Assembly: GCF_019649055.1 (NCBI RefSeq)
Contig: NW_026570291.1
Coordinates: 620,001-684,000, forward strand
Direction of reading: 5' to 3'
Source of the DNA: Paramacrobiotus metropolitanus
Taxonomy: Eukaryota > Tardigrada > Eutardigrada > Parachela > Macrobiotidae
Length of the DNA stretch: 64,000 bases
Made by a program: the position numbers and the translations under genes. Shown here one piece after another: positions 38,501-50,719 of this stretch. The first letter of the stretch is position 1. Each line of letters opens with the position of its first letter. The notes under the pieces were generated by a model. It was not told the DNA's origin and made no database searches. It saw only the letters and a list, made by a program, of their open reading frames with translations.

Positions 38501-39535
38501 CCGTTACTTCAGCGTCGTGGTCACATAACCAATCAGCTGTTCCACATCTCTGATTGGCTGCCGACGCTGTACGAGGCAGCCGGTGGAAATCTGGCCGACC
38601 TCGATAAGTATGACATTACCGGCATGAGCCAGTGGACATCGTTGACTCAGGGGCAAAATTATGGGCCGAGAAGGGAACTGGTGAACAACATCGATTCAAG
38701 AGAGGGATCGTACGCCATGATTTACCAGGACCCGTATGGCGGATTGTATAAAATTTACGGTCAGTGTTAACTGCTTGACATAAGCAAAATTAGCAATTAA
38801 TCTGTGCTCTATCTGTTCTCTCCTGTACTTGGCTAATCATGTAAAAATCGGAATTCTAAGTGTTTGCTGTCATTGTGTCAGTAACATTGTTGTCCTTTCA
38901 GGCGGGAACCTTGGCATGAATAATTATTTCGGATGGTAAGTTTAAAAGTAGCCGATCCGGTATTCCGATTTTGTAATATGATACAGACAAAGTTAACGGA
39001 AGTGCAGTACTTAGAATCTTAAAGCACAATTTTCAATCTGGAATCTGGATATCTCCAATAAGTGTTCAAAAGGAACACGACCATACGGAGCCCGGTTTCT
39101 CTTCTCGCTTTGAATTTATCATCGCATTCACGGTTCGGTAGTGAATGGCAGACTTGTTGTAGGGGAACAACAGAAGGCACTTCTCCCGAGAACCCGATGA
39201 AAGTCTGGACACCCACCTCGGTGAAATGCAATTTCCCCGAAGGCACGGAGGTTAGGCAATGTCGGCCGTATCTCAGCGACTGTCTATTCGATCTGATTAA
39301 CGATCCATGCGAAACCAACAATATCGCCTCAGTGTATCCGAACCAATTACAAACGCTAAAACAGAAAATCAGCGTTTATAATCAGTCAGTTTTTCCCTTT
39401 CAAAACAAGCCCTTCGACCCCGCCTCCCATCCTGACCTGCATCAGGGATTGTGGACACCCTGGCTGGACCCTAACGAGGTTTACGATGCTGAACCGCTGA
39501 CGTATAGCACCTTTATACCGACATCGTTCTTCTAA
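35595..39535 (+). CDS. Arylsulfatase (arylsulfatase B/I/J type), complete
   Basis: Nine exons: 35595-35837, 36356-36518, 36717-36829, 36897-36933, 37011-37084, 37826-38114, 38280-38759, 38902-38935, 39142-39535. Lengths sum to 609 codons with consistent phases, so the 608-residue model is well supported. Sulfatases remove sulfate esters, here probably from extracellular or lysosomal glycosaminoglycans. The N-terminus has a signal peptide (hydrophobic about 7-25). Visible active-site parts: NIVLFIADD (two metal-binding Asp, about 79-80), LCSPSR at 118-123 with Cys119 the residue converted to formylglycine, VGKWHLG spanning the exon 3-4 junction, HTAIG after TPVP, and ICDNGAP with the last metal ligands. 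HRGFDYSFW is typical of the ARSB group. Intron 5 holds a tandem duplication. This gene has no frameshift. Confidence 0.92.
37101..37480. repeat. Tandem duplication of about 190 bp inside arylsulfatase intron 5
   Basis: Two adjacent diverged copies share the strings TTATTATCGATCCAAGTTTTT, CGCCATACGG and AAATGTTGCAG in the same order, starting near 37101 and 37293. They do not disturb the exons. Confidence 0.8.
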
Positions 39536-39859
39536 AATCTTTATGACCAATTTCCGGTTGTTTGAAACTCATTTCAAATTCTTACGGCGTTATTAAACCG
39601 GAGTCAGCAGGAAATCAAAGATTTAGAAACAAGTACTCGTATTTTCACAAATGTACAGTAGAAGTAGCCATGGCGTTTTAAATACTCATATATGCAATAT
39701 TCACACACCTGATTCCAGATTAAAAGCTGTCGTTGCATTTTAATTAGCCTCAAGCTCAAAATTTGGCAAAACCGGCATTTATATTTATTGCAACACGAAT
39801 GCGATATTAAAGATTTGAATGTTTAGGATAATACCCCTGTAAATTATCAGAAAAATACA

Positions 39860-40380
39860 TTAGTCACAGTCTTACAGGACTCGACTCGTTTGCTTATAGT
39901 CCACACACGGTCGAAATTTATAAAGCAACCTAGTAAACAACTCAACTTTGAAAGCGCTGTCGACGCACCTATCCACTGCAGAATGATGTTCACCTCAGCG
40001 GAGATGTGGGAGGTGCATGTATCGCGACAACCGACCATTGCTGACCCGGATGATGGGCGCAGCAGATCATCAAGAGTGAAAGGAGATCGTAATTTTTTGA
40101 TGTAAGCTTTGCCTTATTATAATTAGCTTATTACCATACCCGCCACCCCAACCATCTGCATTAGCGAAACCGAACCAGACTACCGTAAACCGTTGGGTCG
40201 TGCATGTAGCCGATGAAACAGTGGAAGTTATTTCAAAAGACCTTGGACGATGCTGGCGTCCGTATACTATCGACCGTTTCATCATGAACCGGCGATCGGT
40301 TAGGATTGCACAGGCAGCATTTCATCGGTCGAAGTTCCCGTACTGACCACTGAACACGTCAACAAACAGGGAAACTAACC
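39860..40380 (+). pseudogene. Truncated copy of the F-box-like gene at 41189-43136
   Basis: Aligns by eye with 41950-42400: TCAGCGGAGATGTG, then VSRQPTIADPDD, then the AAGGAGATCGTAATT string, then NQTTVNRWVVHVADETVEVI, then RFIMNRRSVRIAQAAF. The N-terminal Tudor-like half and the C-terminal end are absent and the frames are interrupted. It is a dead partial duplicate just upstream of the longer copy and downstream of the arylsulfatase. Confidence 0.8.
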
Positions 40381-41188
40381 GAATCTCATTACGGCTGAAA
40401 TCTGGGAAAATGGAGAATAAATATGCGTTTGCCATATTGGCGGGACTAACGATCAGCCTAATGGCATGCTGGTGTCCAATCTACTTTCACTACGTCGTAA
40501 CTCTTTAATGGGAACCGTTCCGAACACTTACGTTTTTCAGATAACTGAGGTTCTTTTCTTATTTCAGCCGATTGCGGACCCAATCCTTTTTATAATTGCA
40601 CTACCCGACCTACAGGCTGCAGCTTTTTGGGAATTTTTCGCGGTAGAATGTGGTAATGCATTTAATACCATTGACTGAATAAAATGTACTTTGCTTTTTA
40701 CCTTTTTATATCACACTTTATTATGTATTAGAGTGAAGTTAACAACTTAACATTCTTGGGAAAAGCGCCGATAGGGGCAAATTTAGATAAATTTTCTCTG
40801 TGATTAGGCCGCCTCTGTCGATTGATGCTTAAAGTTATTGTAAATATCTTATTATACAAAAAAAATTTAATAATGTAAAATGTAAAATTAATAAAAGCAT
40901 TGGTTAAAAAAAAACTGAACACTAGCTGGCATTCGTTTAATTCCCCCCCCCCCCCCGCCCGGCGGTCGATGCTGTCGGTGCCTATTACTAGTTATGTACC
41001 TACGTAGCTTTTCATGCGCAATTTTACTTTTCTTCCTGTTTGTCTCATTTAAAAGTTAAAACGAGCACTCTCTTTCTCTTGCTTTGCGCATTTGGCAGCT
41101 TTACTGACCATATTTATGTTTTCCCTTTATCGTTCCTTCCATTACACTCAATTACTTTGTCGTGTCTCTTTGGGCAGTCCAGAGAAGA
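40381..41188. other. Spacer, with a poly-C tract at 40943-40956
   Basis: This holds a 32-codon hydrophobic frame at about 40410-40508 that I cannot assign, an AT-rich segment and a run of 14 C bases. Near 41162-41188 there is a TTTGGGCAG acceptor-like site upstream of the next gene. Confidence 0.4.
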
Positions 41189-43136
41189 ATGCATCTGTAC
41201 AAAGATGCTGAATCTCTGTACGACTGGAATGCGGTGGATGTGGAGATTGACGGTCAGTTGCATCACGGCCATGTTATCGGCCTCGAAGGGAACGGCAGCG
41301 CTGAACCGCGTCTGGTCGTCGATTTCGGATTTCCCACACAGCAGGCGGTGCTTGTTCCATATGGAACGGTCTGGGACAGCTCAACCGAGATATCATACAG
41401 CGCGCGCATGGGAGACGCTGTGGAAGTGCTGCTGCGCGGCGGCCGGGATCGTCCTTGGAAGTGGCATCCCGGAAAAATGTTGATTTCACCATGTCCTGGT
41501 TCCGTCACATAAATGATGATATGTACCTCGGGAAGGTGATGATGGACGGACGGTGTCGTCGAGAACTGCTTCCGAGCCGACAGATACGGAATTTCACGGA
41601 TGACGCCAGCAGGCCAGGACTTCTTGCCTTGGGCCATTTTGTCGCCAGGACATGCCGTGTGCCGAATGGTTACTGGATTCTAGAGCCGTCCGTATCGGCG
41701 TTGCTGCTCCGAAAAGTTGAGTGATATCTAGGGCTGCGATTCGTCAAAGTGCTGAGTATGGAGATGCACTGTGTGCGACAGAGCAAACGATCCGATCACG
41801 CACTGAGGAAGCTGAGTATATTGTGAGTCGTTAGTACTACTCGTTACTGGTTATTGATATCGTACTTGTCGTCCGGGAATTAAGTACAGTGCTGGGCTTT
41901 CGTATTCTTTTACTATAGGGGATTGTGTTCGAAAGAGAGAGAAACGAGTGGGAATTTCTCCACGAAATATCGAAAACGGAGATTGATGGTTGTGAGCCGA
42001 AGCGGAAGCAGCCGCCGAGTGTTGCACTGTGGAATGCCATTCTCACATCGGCGGAGATGTGCAGCGAGGTGCGTGTATCGCGGCAACCGATCATTAGTGA
42101 CCCGGATGATAGGCCAGGCATAGCAGATCCTCTGCAGCGAAAGGAGATCGTAATTATTTGATGTACGCTTGCCTTCTCAAGCTTATCTCACCCGCAACCC
42201 GCACCTTATGCATTAGCGACACCAAACCAGACTACCGTAGCCGTTGGGTCGTGCAGGTAGCCGATGGAACCGTGGACGTTATCCATGAGATCTTGCACGA
42301 TGCCATGGCCTCCGTATCGAGCGTTTCATCATGAACCGGCGATCGGTTAGGATTGCACAGGCAGCATATCAGCCCAGGTTAACCTACTGACCGCTGAGAT
42401 CACCGCGCATCTGCCGAAGCTCATGTCTGTTTGTGATCGTGTGATTTGGAAGAACTATGTCCTGATTTTGTTAGACAAGAAGCGCTCGCCCTTGCTGAAT
42501 CTCCGCATTCCTGTTGAAGTCTTCACCACGGGACCTGTCGATGAGGCGCACATTGTGGACCTGTTCGAGCAGAATCTACCCTGCGAAGGTCAGCCGTTGG
42601 ACATGGAGCGCATTTCCCACTGCCTGGCTAACAGGATCGGCTACAGAGAGGACGCCAGGAAACTGAGAACGTACGTACAAGTATGGACATAGCACTGTTA
42701 GGCAGCTTGTTGGCGCTTTTTACAAACATTTTCCGATTTCCGATAGAAAGTGCTTCCAGTTATTTATCATACCGAATTAAATACTGTCCCGATTGTTTAT
42801 TATGCCGTATAAGAAGTAAATTGTCGGCTTGGTAAAGTGATTAATTTGCTGAGTAATTCCGCAGATTCTGCGGGACTACCAAACCTGTGATCCGAGACCG
42901 TCGGCGCAGTATCGCCAGCACAGATGGACGCTGTATAATGTGGCCAGCGTGGATGTTACCAAGCTGAACCGATTGTCTGTGCGCCTTATGGCATTATGTG
43001 CAGGACCGGTGGCCAGCATACCCGGATACTGACGCACAGGATGTGCAATTTCCGGAGTCCAGTGGTGAATCCAGCGAGGCCAGCAGCTCCGCGTCCAAGT
43101 ACGGCGAATTCGAGGATGGCGACTAATGGGGAGGAT
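41189..43136 (+). pseudogene. Tudor-like / F-box-like protein gene with several frameshifts
   Basis: The start MHLYKDAESLYDWNAVDVEI leads into a Tudor-like strand pattern (HHGHVIGL, PRLVVDFGFP, VPYGTVWD), then PWKWHPGK and a second module (SWFRHINDDMYLGKVMM, RRELLPSRQIRNF). After an intron (about 41830-41920), ALWNAILTSAEMCSEVRVS resembles the end of an F-box. Later blocks are FIMNRRSVRIAQAA, LTAEITAHLPKLMSVCDRVI, GPVDEAHIVDLFEQNLP and a final exon from about 42866 ending in an acidic, Ser-rich tail at 43136. Conserved blocks switch frame near 41475, 41720, 42285, 42385 and 43000, each by one base. It is either a recent pseudogene or a real gene damaged by assembly indels. From memory it resembles a tardigrade-specific Tudor/F-box family; function unknown. 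Confidence 0.65.
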
Positions 43137-44828
43137 GCCGAAGAATAAGAAGTATACCATTTAGACGTTCTTCGCATTCCGGACAGTTCGCGTACCGGAT
43201 ACCAGAGACACGGTAATCTCTGCGTTGTTTCACATTAAAAAACTTGATAATTTTTTTTTAATTTCGTGTACAGCTTGGATAAAAACAAAAATTGTCTCTT
43301 AATTAATTTTTGAAATGTTTATGTTCTTTGTTAGAAGCTTTTAGTGCTCAACGTCAGTCGTATGCGTACATAATGCGTATTCCACAAATCTGAATAAAAT
43401 CTTTGTCATCAGTCTGTCCTATAATTAGTTTTGACTTAAGGAAATTAATTTTGTACTTTACGTTACTTTACTGTGCATCAGGTACAGCTTAACATGTCAG
43501 TGCAGCTTAACATCGCTCGGAGACTGCCGTGCTCTAGTAGTGAAAAGTGTACACTAGTTAATTTTATCTTTTGCGTTTTAATTCCACTGACAATGAGTAA
43601 AGAACACACGTACTGAAGGGGTATTGCACACAGTACAGTGAACATGAATTTTATGCAGCAGAAAGTGTGTGAGTACTTAACTTTGTAAGAATTTATGTTG
43701 CAGCAGAATACTATTATAATAATAATTATGTGGCTGCTTATATCTACAGGCGGTCCGGATTAATGGTAGCATACGATAGACATTAAGTATTCCAAACAAA
43801 ACGAGAATGCACATCAGTACGAGTCCACCTCACCGGTCAGTCCAGTAATGCTAATCTTATAACTCCGTATATCAGGTCAGATTTTTGAGAAAAAGACAAA
43901 TTTACATACCGTACGCCACAGGAAATACCTGAGTGACGCAGACAAATGTCTTAAATAACACATTCGGCATATCCATATACGCGGTGTATAATGAAAATTC
44001 CTCTAACTAACGCGCGCTACTTCCGCAGAGCGGAAAGGGTTTTACAATAACACCAAAATACTCGAACAATAGTGCAAATTGTTCTGATTGCCCTTGCCTC
44101 CGCAACGGCATACATGCACCGGCTGCACACGTAGGTGTACTTGCGCAGGTGCCGGTATCTCAACTTTAAATACCGCTCTGACAAAGCGGTATCGATTTGC
44201 GACGAAGAGCACGCTACCCTCAAAAACATGCCGGGAATTCCTCTGTACATTAGCATTTCCCTTTCAGCCGTATTATTCGTAGCTTTTAGTTGGGTTCTAA
44301 AAAACACTTTACCGCCGATCGCAGCATAATTCCCCACACCGCCGGTGTATGTCAATACGTCTGCCGACGCAGCACGCGCGGGAACAGGTTTTCTCTCAGC
44401 CGGTCGATACGTGTGAAGAACCAACAAAACCGTTACTGTTGTGTCGTATATGTATCGTGATACGCGCGGGTACATAGTGTTTTCGGCTGCCCGTCAAATA
44501 GCAAACAAAACCCGCCGGGCATCATTAACTCTCGAGCATTTTTCTGCCGATATATCCCCGCACATCCGTCTCCGTATACCTACCTCGCTAATCACCACCG
44601 ACGAAACACTGGGGCTTATTAATGCCTTTCACTGAACCAAGACACGCGCATATTCGGATGGTTCGTTGAATATCATTTCCGACTCTCGCACCCGACAAGA
44701 TTACTCATACATACAGAAAATGGACGATGGTGAATTGATTATACAATAACCTTCCCATGTGGCAAATGTGCTGACTGTCATCATCTGGCTGCTGTCCCGT
44801 AATGTGATAATACACAAATGACGATCCA
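43137..44828. other. No supported gene
   Basis: Spacer before the GH16 receptor kinase. A 33-codon hydrophobic frame at about 44229-44330 has one predicted membrane span but no homologue I recognise. The 3' part should contain the promoter of the kinase. Confidence 0.4.
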
Positions 44829-47800
44829 ATGGACAGGTGTACATTGGGGATTTTTGTTGTTGTCATCGGTGCTGCAGTGTGGCCGACCGCAGTGTGGTGT
44901 TACGTGGGAGTGGATGTGACACATTTTGTTGATATCTTCCGCGATGATTTCACCGCCGATGGACCACCGGATCCCGCCAAATGGAATGTCGGGCCGCCCA
45001 ATAAGAAAAACGCCTTTCCGGGCGAACTGCAGACATATCGCCGGGAAAATGTGGTGGTCGAAAATGGATATTTGCATATCTTTACCAGAAAGGAGGAGTT
45101 TAATGATTACAACTACACTTCCGGTCGCGTAGACACTCAGGGTCTTTTTGATTTCCAGGTGAGCGTAAATTCTGATTACACTAAATTTTAAATAGAAGTC
45201 ATTACACATGAAAGAATTTACGTTGGGAGCACATGTGTTCTGTGACTATAACTAAATTTCTGTAACTATTTTGACACACCGTAAGTATAACAACTATTTT
45301 GCCATAAATATAAAAGAAGAACTGAAAGCCTGAAAGTCACATCACGATTTAATTGCTTCTGGTGAAATTCCTACTTATTTTTTTGTGCCAATCTACACTC
45401 CTGTAAGCTTAACAATTTTATATTGATCCACATTATTGTTAATGTAATTTAACCGATAAATACTGTATTTTTTGAGCGTAAGTAATAAGCCTACACGATG
45501 TTATGCTTTGTAAGCTCTCGTATGCCTCCCTAAATTTGCATTAGATAAACAATGTTTTTTTGTACAAAGCGCTGCACGATCGTGTCAGTGTTCCCAAGAA
45601 CAAAAAGCGGGGAAAACCGGTTTCTCACACAACAGTTTATGCGAGTCAGTTCCAGAAACCGACCCTTTTTAAGCTGAATGCATTCTTTTTAATGACGTAT
45701 AGAAGCGCTGGTTCTGCATAAAATTATTTTCCGTTAAACTTTTTTGAGTTATGCCAGCGCTTCTGTGTATTCTGTGCGTTCTGCATTTCAGTCTGATTTT
45801 GTAATCAATTTCAAAGATTTTGCATTTCAGTTAGTACTCGCATACGGTTAAAATAGTAAAATACGTATTTTAGAATGCTCTTTAGCTCTGTATTTGTTTA
45901 ATTTTAAAAAGAACGATTTAGTCAGATCAGAATTTAGGTCAGCAATGCGTGCAAATACATAGAATTTTAAAGTTTCACAGTATTGTACTCGTATGTACAT
46001 TGTCGATGCCATACGTTATTGTAACCTTGCTGAATTAATCGATTAAGGCCACTTTAATGTGACAATATGGCACTCAAATCCAACACTGTGTGTCAAGTCC
46101 ACAGGTCCTTGTAAATATTTCCTCAAAATACTTATATCATAACTGTAATGTTTAGTTTGGTGAGATCGAATGGCGCGCCAAAGTGCCCAGTCCACGCGGC
46201 ATCAACCCGGCCATCTGGCTACTTCACTACCAATGCTATCCCGGAGCGCCGTGTAAAAAATGGCAGACCAATGTCAAGGTGTCCCGCGGTGATAGTGGCA
46301 ATCAGACCATCCAGACCGTCACCAACTGGAAGTATCCCCAGAGTAAACTGCCGCGCTACAACGCCGAATCCCGCAACAGCACGGCCAGTCTGCCCACGGA
46401 TCTCTCCCTGGACTTCCACATCTACAAGATTATATGGACGTCGGAGGAGCTGATCTGGGTGATTGATGATGTGGCGATATTTAATGTCACCGGCCAGGAT
46501 GTGCCCAGTACACGCATGCAGGTATACAAGTGTGTGTGTGTAATGTGTGTGTGTGCTAATAAAGAGGGATTAATGGGTTTAGTGTCGGGCACGTAAAAGT
46601 AATTTTGCTGGCGTCGACGGAATGTGGGTATGGTGTGGTAATGGTGTTATTGGCATGACACCGTGGTATGCGCCACTTAACAGCGGCACCGCGCTGACGT
46701 GGTGCGGCACGGGGTGTGTAAAGGGAATTCCTTGTTTTGGTTTGCGGAAAGCGCACAGAAGCGGAACTTGTTATTAAATAGCGCAGGTGTAGTTCAGAAA
46801 TAACTTTTTTTTGTCAACTCATCTACAGACATGCAATCTGTCATACAGGTACATGCTGCTGTCATAGATAAAAACAAACATCTCTAAACACAGGTACATG
46901 CTGCTGTCATACCGTAGATAGTTCTAAACAAAAATTTAATATTATTGCATGTTAAGGAATTTACATTATACTGCAATTTTTGATAGGAGAACTCAATACA
47001 ATTTTGTTTAATTTCGCAATGCATTCGTAATTTTATCTTACGAACGTCACCACGTACGTCGCCATTGTCTACAAACCGTTCAGAAAACAATCTTGCCGTA
47101 TAGCTAATAAATTTCAGACTTAAAAAAATGTGTAGATGCTTATATACGTATGAATTAAATTACTGGCAGTATTGCCAAGCATAAAAACACATAAGAGTCA
47201 TAATATTACAGCTGTTAAAAATTTTCACATGGTTACGTTTGCAGATCGTCATGAGTGTGACAGTAGGCGGCCCAATGGGCCCATTTCCGGCAGCGGATAC
47301 GAAATTCCCCACCGAATTTCTTATCGACTACGTGGTGGTCCGGCAGCCGGCCAATATCACCGGTCCACCCCGTCCACCGCCCGCCTCTTCATTTATCATG
47401 CCACTATTGGTCGGGCTCTTTGGGGGCATTTTAATGGTCTTCATCGGGTTGGCCGGTGCGTACTTCTACTGGAGACGACGGCGGGCACGCAAGAAAGCTA
47501 AACATCCGGTACAGTGAGTGTTGCGCAAGAATCTGGTGTTCCAAACCGGATTTTCCTTGTTAGCGGTTGGTTGCACAGTTGCATGTACACTTATACAGGT
47601 TTCACTGCAACATGCCACTTCCTTGACCGCGCTATCCAATGTATACCGGCGCAGTTCGGCATATGTCAACGCGGTTATCCAACAGGATCCGACATTTGAG
47701 GACTATCTCAAACTTTTGGACATCGATCCAACAAGTTTGACAAGCAGTACGTAATTGCATTTTCATAATTATGCCAAAACGTGTGGAATAGTATTCGCAC

Positions 47801-49823
47801 GCAGTGATTTTTGAAATCTGATGTTTTATTTTTTCAGCGGGACAATTGCTGGGCAAAGGTCAATATGGGTTCGTTTACAAAGGCGTGATAAAAAATCTTC
47901 CCACATCACCTGATACGGAGACTCTAGTGGCTATCAAAAGCCTGATCGAGTATGACGATGCAGAACAACAAAAGCAATTTATCGAAGAGATGCGGATTAT
48001 GAAGAAAGTTGGCCGGCATCTGAATATTGTTAACCTTATTGGCTTATGCCGAAGCGGTAAATTTCTCGGCAGTCAGCAAATATTCCGAATCTTTTGATTT
48101 ATGCTTTAGTGTATTATTTCCATAGCGCGTGCTTAACAAGTAGAAACAGTCCGCAGAAAAAGCAGTGAAGCAAAGAGCTGAAAAATAAATAAAAGGCTGA
48201 ACTAGATAATGAATAATCTGTATAAAAGATAGAAGGAACGCAGGAAATTTTTATTAGGTATTGTATATTGGCAGATGAAGTTTATATATGGTTATTTGCC
48301 GTGACACAACGTGGCTATATTTACAGACAAAATACTCCTAATATTTGAATACTGCCCCCATGGATCATTGCTCAAATTCCTGCGATCTCGTCGGCGGACA
48401 TTCACCGATCAGGTGGATGCCGAGGGCTATTTGATAGCGAAAGGCAGCAGTATTCCCGATGAACAGGCACCGGAAACGCCGACTGGTTATGTGCGTGTCG
48501 TATCCGGTTCGGACTATATGAGCACGACCAGTAGTGTTACCGGCAGTTGCCCTGAAGACGCCCTGACCACCTGTGATCTGATTAACTTTGCATACCAGAT
48601 TAGTAATGGTCTGGAATATTTGGCGCTACAGTCCATTATACATCGAGATATCGCTGCGCGGAATATCCTGGTAGCGGATAATTATGTTGTGAAAATTGCC
48701 GATTTTGGTATGGCCAGACGGCGACTGCTGACGGATTACAGCATGAGCAGTGATCAGGTAACACTAACTACATTAAACTATTCTGCTGAGCTATAATTTT
48801 CTGTAAAAACTTTGTTTATTTTTTTGGCACCAAAAAAATAAAAATATTATTCGCGCGCTTATAGCTTAAAAGTTCTTTGGTTATTGCTGTTGTTCCAAAT
48901 TGTTGATTTTATTTCATTGCAAAGGTATGGTAATTGTTGAATTTTAATTCGTTTGTTGTTCGCATATTGAAATGGAAAAGCGCGCAATATACTACGGATT
49001 ATCGCTCCGCGAACAATGCATGTGGTTAACGAAAGTTGACAGTTGTGACCTCTAGGATGGCCGTAGCACCTAACTGCGCATTACCTGCTGTTTACTGAAT
49101 TCATTGATTTGTTAATTAGCCTTCACTTTATTAATCTTCGCCATCGTCACACAGGTGGCCTTACCCATCAAATGGATGGCCCCCGAATCGATTCTCCATC
49201 GTACTTTTTCCTACAAAAGCGATGTGTGGTCGTTTGGTGTACTGCTGTGGGAGATTTTCAGTTTGGGCGATGTACCATATTCATCCACTTCCGGTGGCTC
49301 ACAATTTAATGGCAACATTGCGCAGTTCGTTAATTCACTTACAAACGGCGCACGAATGCACAGGCCACCGTATTCGCCACTACCGATGTACGTGCATGTA
49401 CAATGTAGAATAAGTAATCTGGATATATAATTATATAATTTATAAGATAATACATGTTTAAAAAACTGGCGACTTGTTTAATCGCATCTTTTGCGCTTTT
49501 ACGCGTAAACATAACTGTAACCGTAATTTTAATTTTGTTGCTTTCAGTAACAAAGTTATGGTTCTTGCAATTACAGATACGAAATTATTGGCAAATGCTG
49601 GGAATTGCAAATAGAAAATCGCCCATCAATCGACATAATCCGCCAGGATTTAGCTCAGTTAATTTCGCCGGCATCGTCAGAATTCTATTTGAAACTGGAA
49701 GAACCGTATATTAACTATAACAGCACATTCCGGAAAATTTTAAACACCGGCGGAACTCATGCTCCTGTGGCAGCACAGTCTTCCGTGTCCTCCGCCTATC
49801 AAGTTATGGAAAGGCAGTTATGA
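44829..49823 (+). CDS. Receptor tyrosine kinase with inactive GH16 (beta-glucan-binding type) ectodomain
   Basis: Eight exons: 44829-45158, 46156-46521, 47245-47508, 47599-47746, 47838-48056, 48327-48757, 49155-49387, 49577-49823. Phases agree and give 745 residues. A signal peptide is followed by a GH16 jelly-roll (about 35-267): [65 protein letters not shown] and [11 protein letters not shown]. The E-x-D-x-x-E catalytic motif after PAIWLL is absent, replaced by a Cys-containing, Asn-glycosylatable segment, so it is probably a binding domain. Then come a Pro-rich stalk, a membrane helix (about 283-306), [12 protein letters not shown], and a kinase: [32 protein letters not shown], with a kinase insert of roughly 60 residues containing YVRV and YMST, as in PDGFR/VEGFR-type kinases. 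Inference: beta-glucan or other glycan sensing. The exon 3 donor (GTACAG rather than the nearby GTGAGT) is chosen to keep frame. Confidence 0.88.
46845..46911. repeat. 22-bp direct repeat, two copies
   Basis: Identical units lie at 46845-46866 and 46890-46911, in intron 2 of the receptor kinase. Confidence 0.85.
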
Positions 49824-50719
49824 TTCGCGAAAATGGATTAATAACGTTGAATCGTTATATACTGTGATGACTTAGGATAGCTCTGTTTCGCAACACTTGC
49901 TGAAAAGCTTATACAAACAAGTATACGTAACAACATGTCCACTATTTCATTGACGTCGCTTTTATACAATTGCAAATTTGTGCATTGCATTGCCAAATTG
50001 ATTAAAACGTTCAGATCACAAGAAGTTTACTGACCACAGTAGCTATTACTGTAATACGAACAGTATTCCCAAAGTAGATATTAAAGTACGTAGCAATGTC
50101 CACGCTTGATGCTTCTGTCCGCACATGTGCTTCTACGTACTGGCCAGACAGCTCTTGCCATCAACACATACTGGGAATTGGGATCTCCCTTTACTGTCAA
50201 GAGTCACCAAGCTACGTACATACTCTCGACTCGCCGTGTCTGGGCAGTGGTGCTCCTTCCATGCAGCTATGTTCATGACGTAGTGACCATCGCCATGGAA
50301 CAACTGGCCTATGTCATACCATAGGCATAATCATAAAATTCGATTGTCGATCGATTGGTAATAAGACTCCTGCACAGCATTAGGACCATTGGAATGAATT
50401 TCCTGGCAATAACGTAGTAATGTCCATGCTTGATGATTTCATATCGACGGAAGGCATACGATTAAGCAGATGTGGCCATTTTCTTATGTTGGATGAGCAT
50501 ATGCGTACGATAGAAATATCGTAAAGTAATTTTCCCGAAAGGCTTCGGTGTTTTTGATAATTCGTTCTGGGAGTGATTAAACACAGTCCTGCAGTTTCTG
50601 AAATGTCTCTATAGCGAACAACACATTGCGCGAAAACGTTCACAACGTTTAAGACAAGTGTGCGCCGCGGGACCACAGTTTCACAAACGCCGGAAAGGAA
50701 ATCGTTGTAACTTGTCACT
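49824..50719. other. No supported gene
   Basis: Spacer between the receptor kinase stop and the second DTCP gene. It includes the 3' flank of the kinase. I see nothing further. Confidence 0.45.

Noticed and set aside
44229-44330. Small membrane peptide resembling a V-ATPase e-type subunit
   Set aside because: Only hydrophobicity is shared; no diagnostic residues match and the frame is very short.
44829-47508. GH16 protein as a gene separate from the kinase
   Set aside because: No convincing stop or poly(A) signal separates them. The membrane helix lies in the same exon as the GH16 C-terminus, and all eight exon phases agree. The in-frame stop after 47511 is avoided by the donor at 47509.
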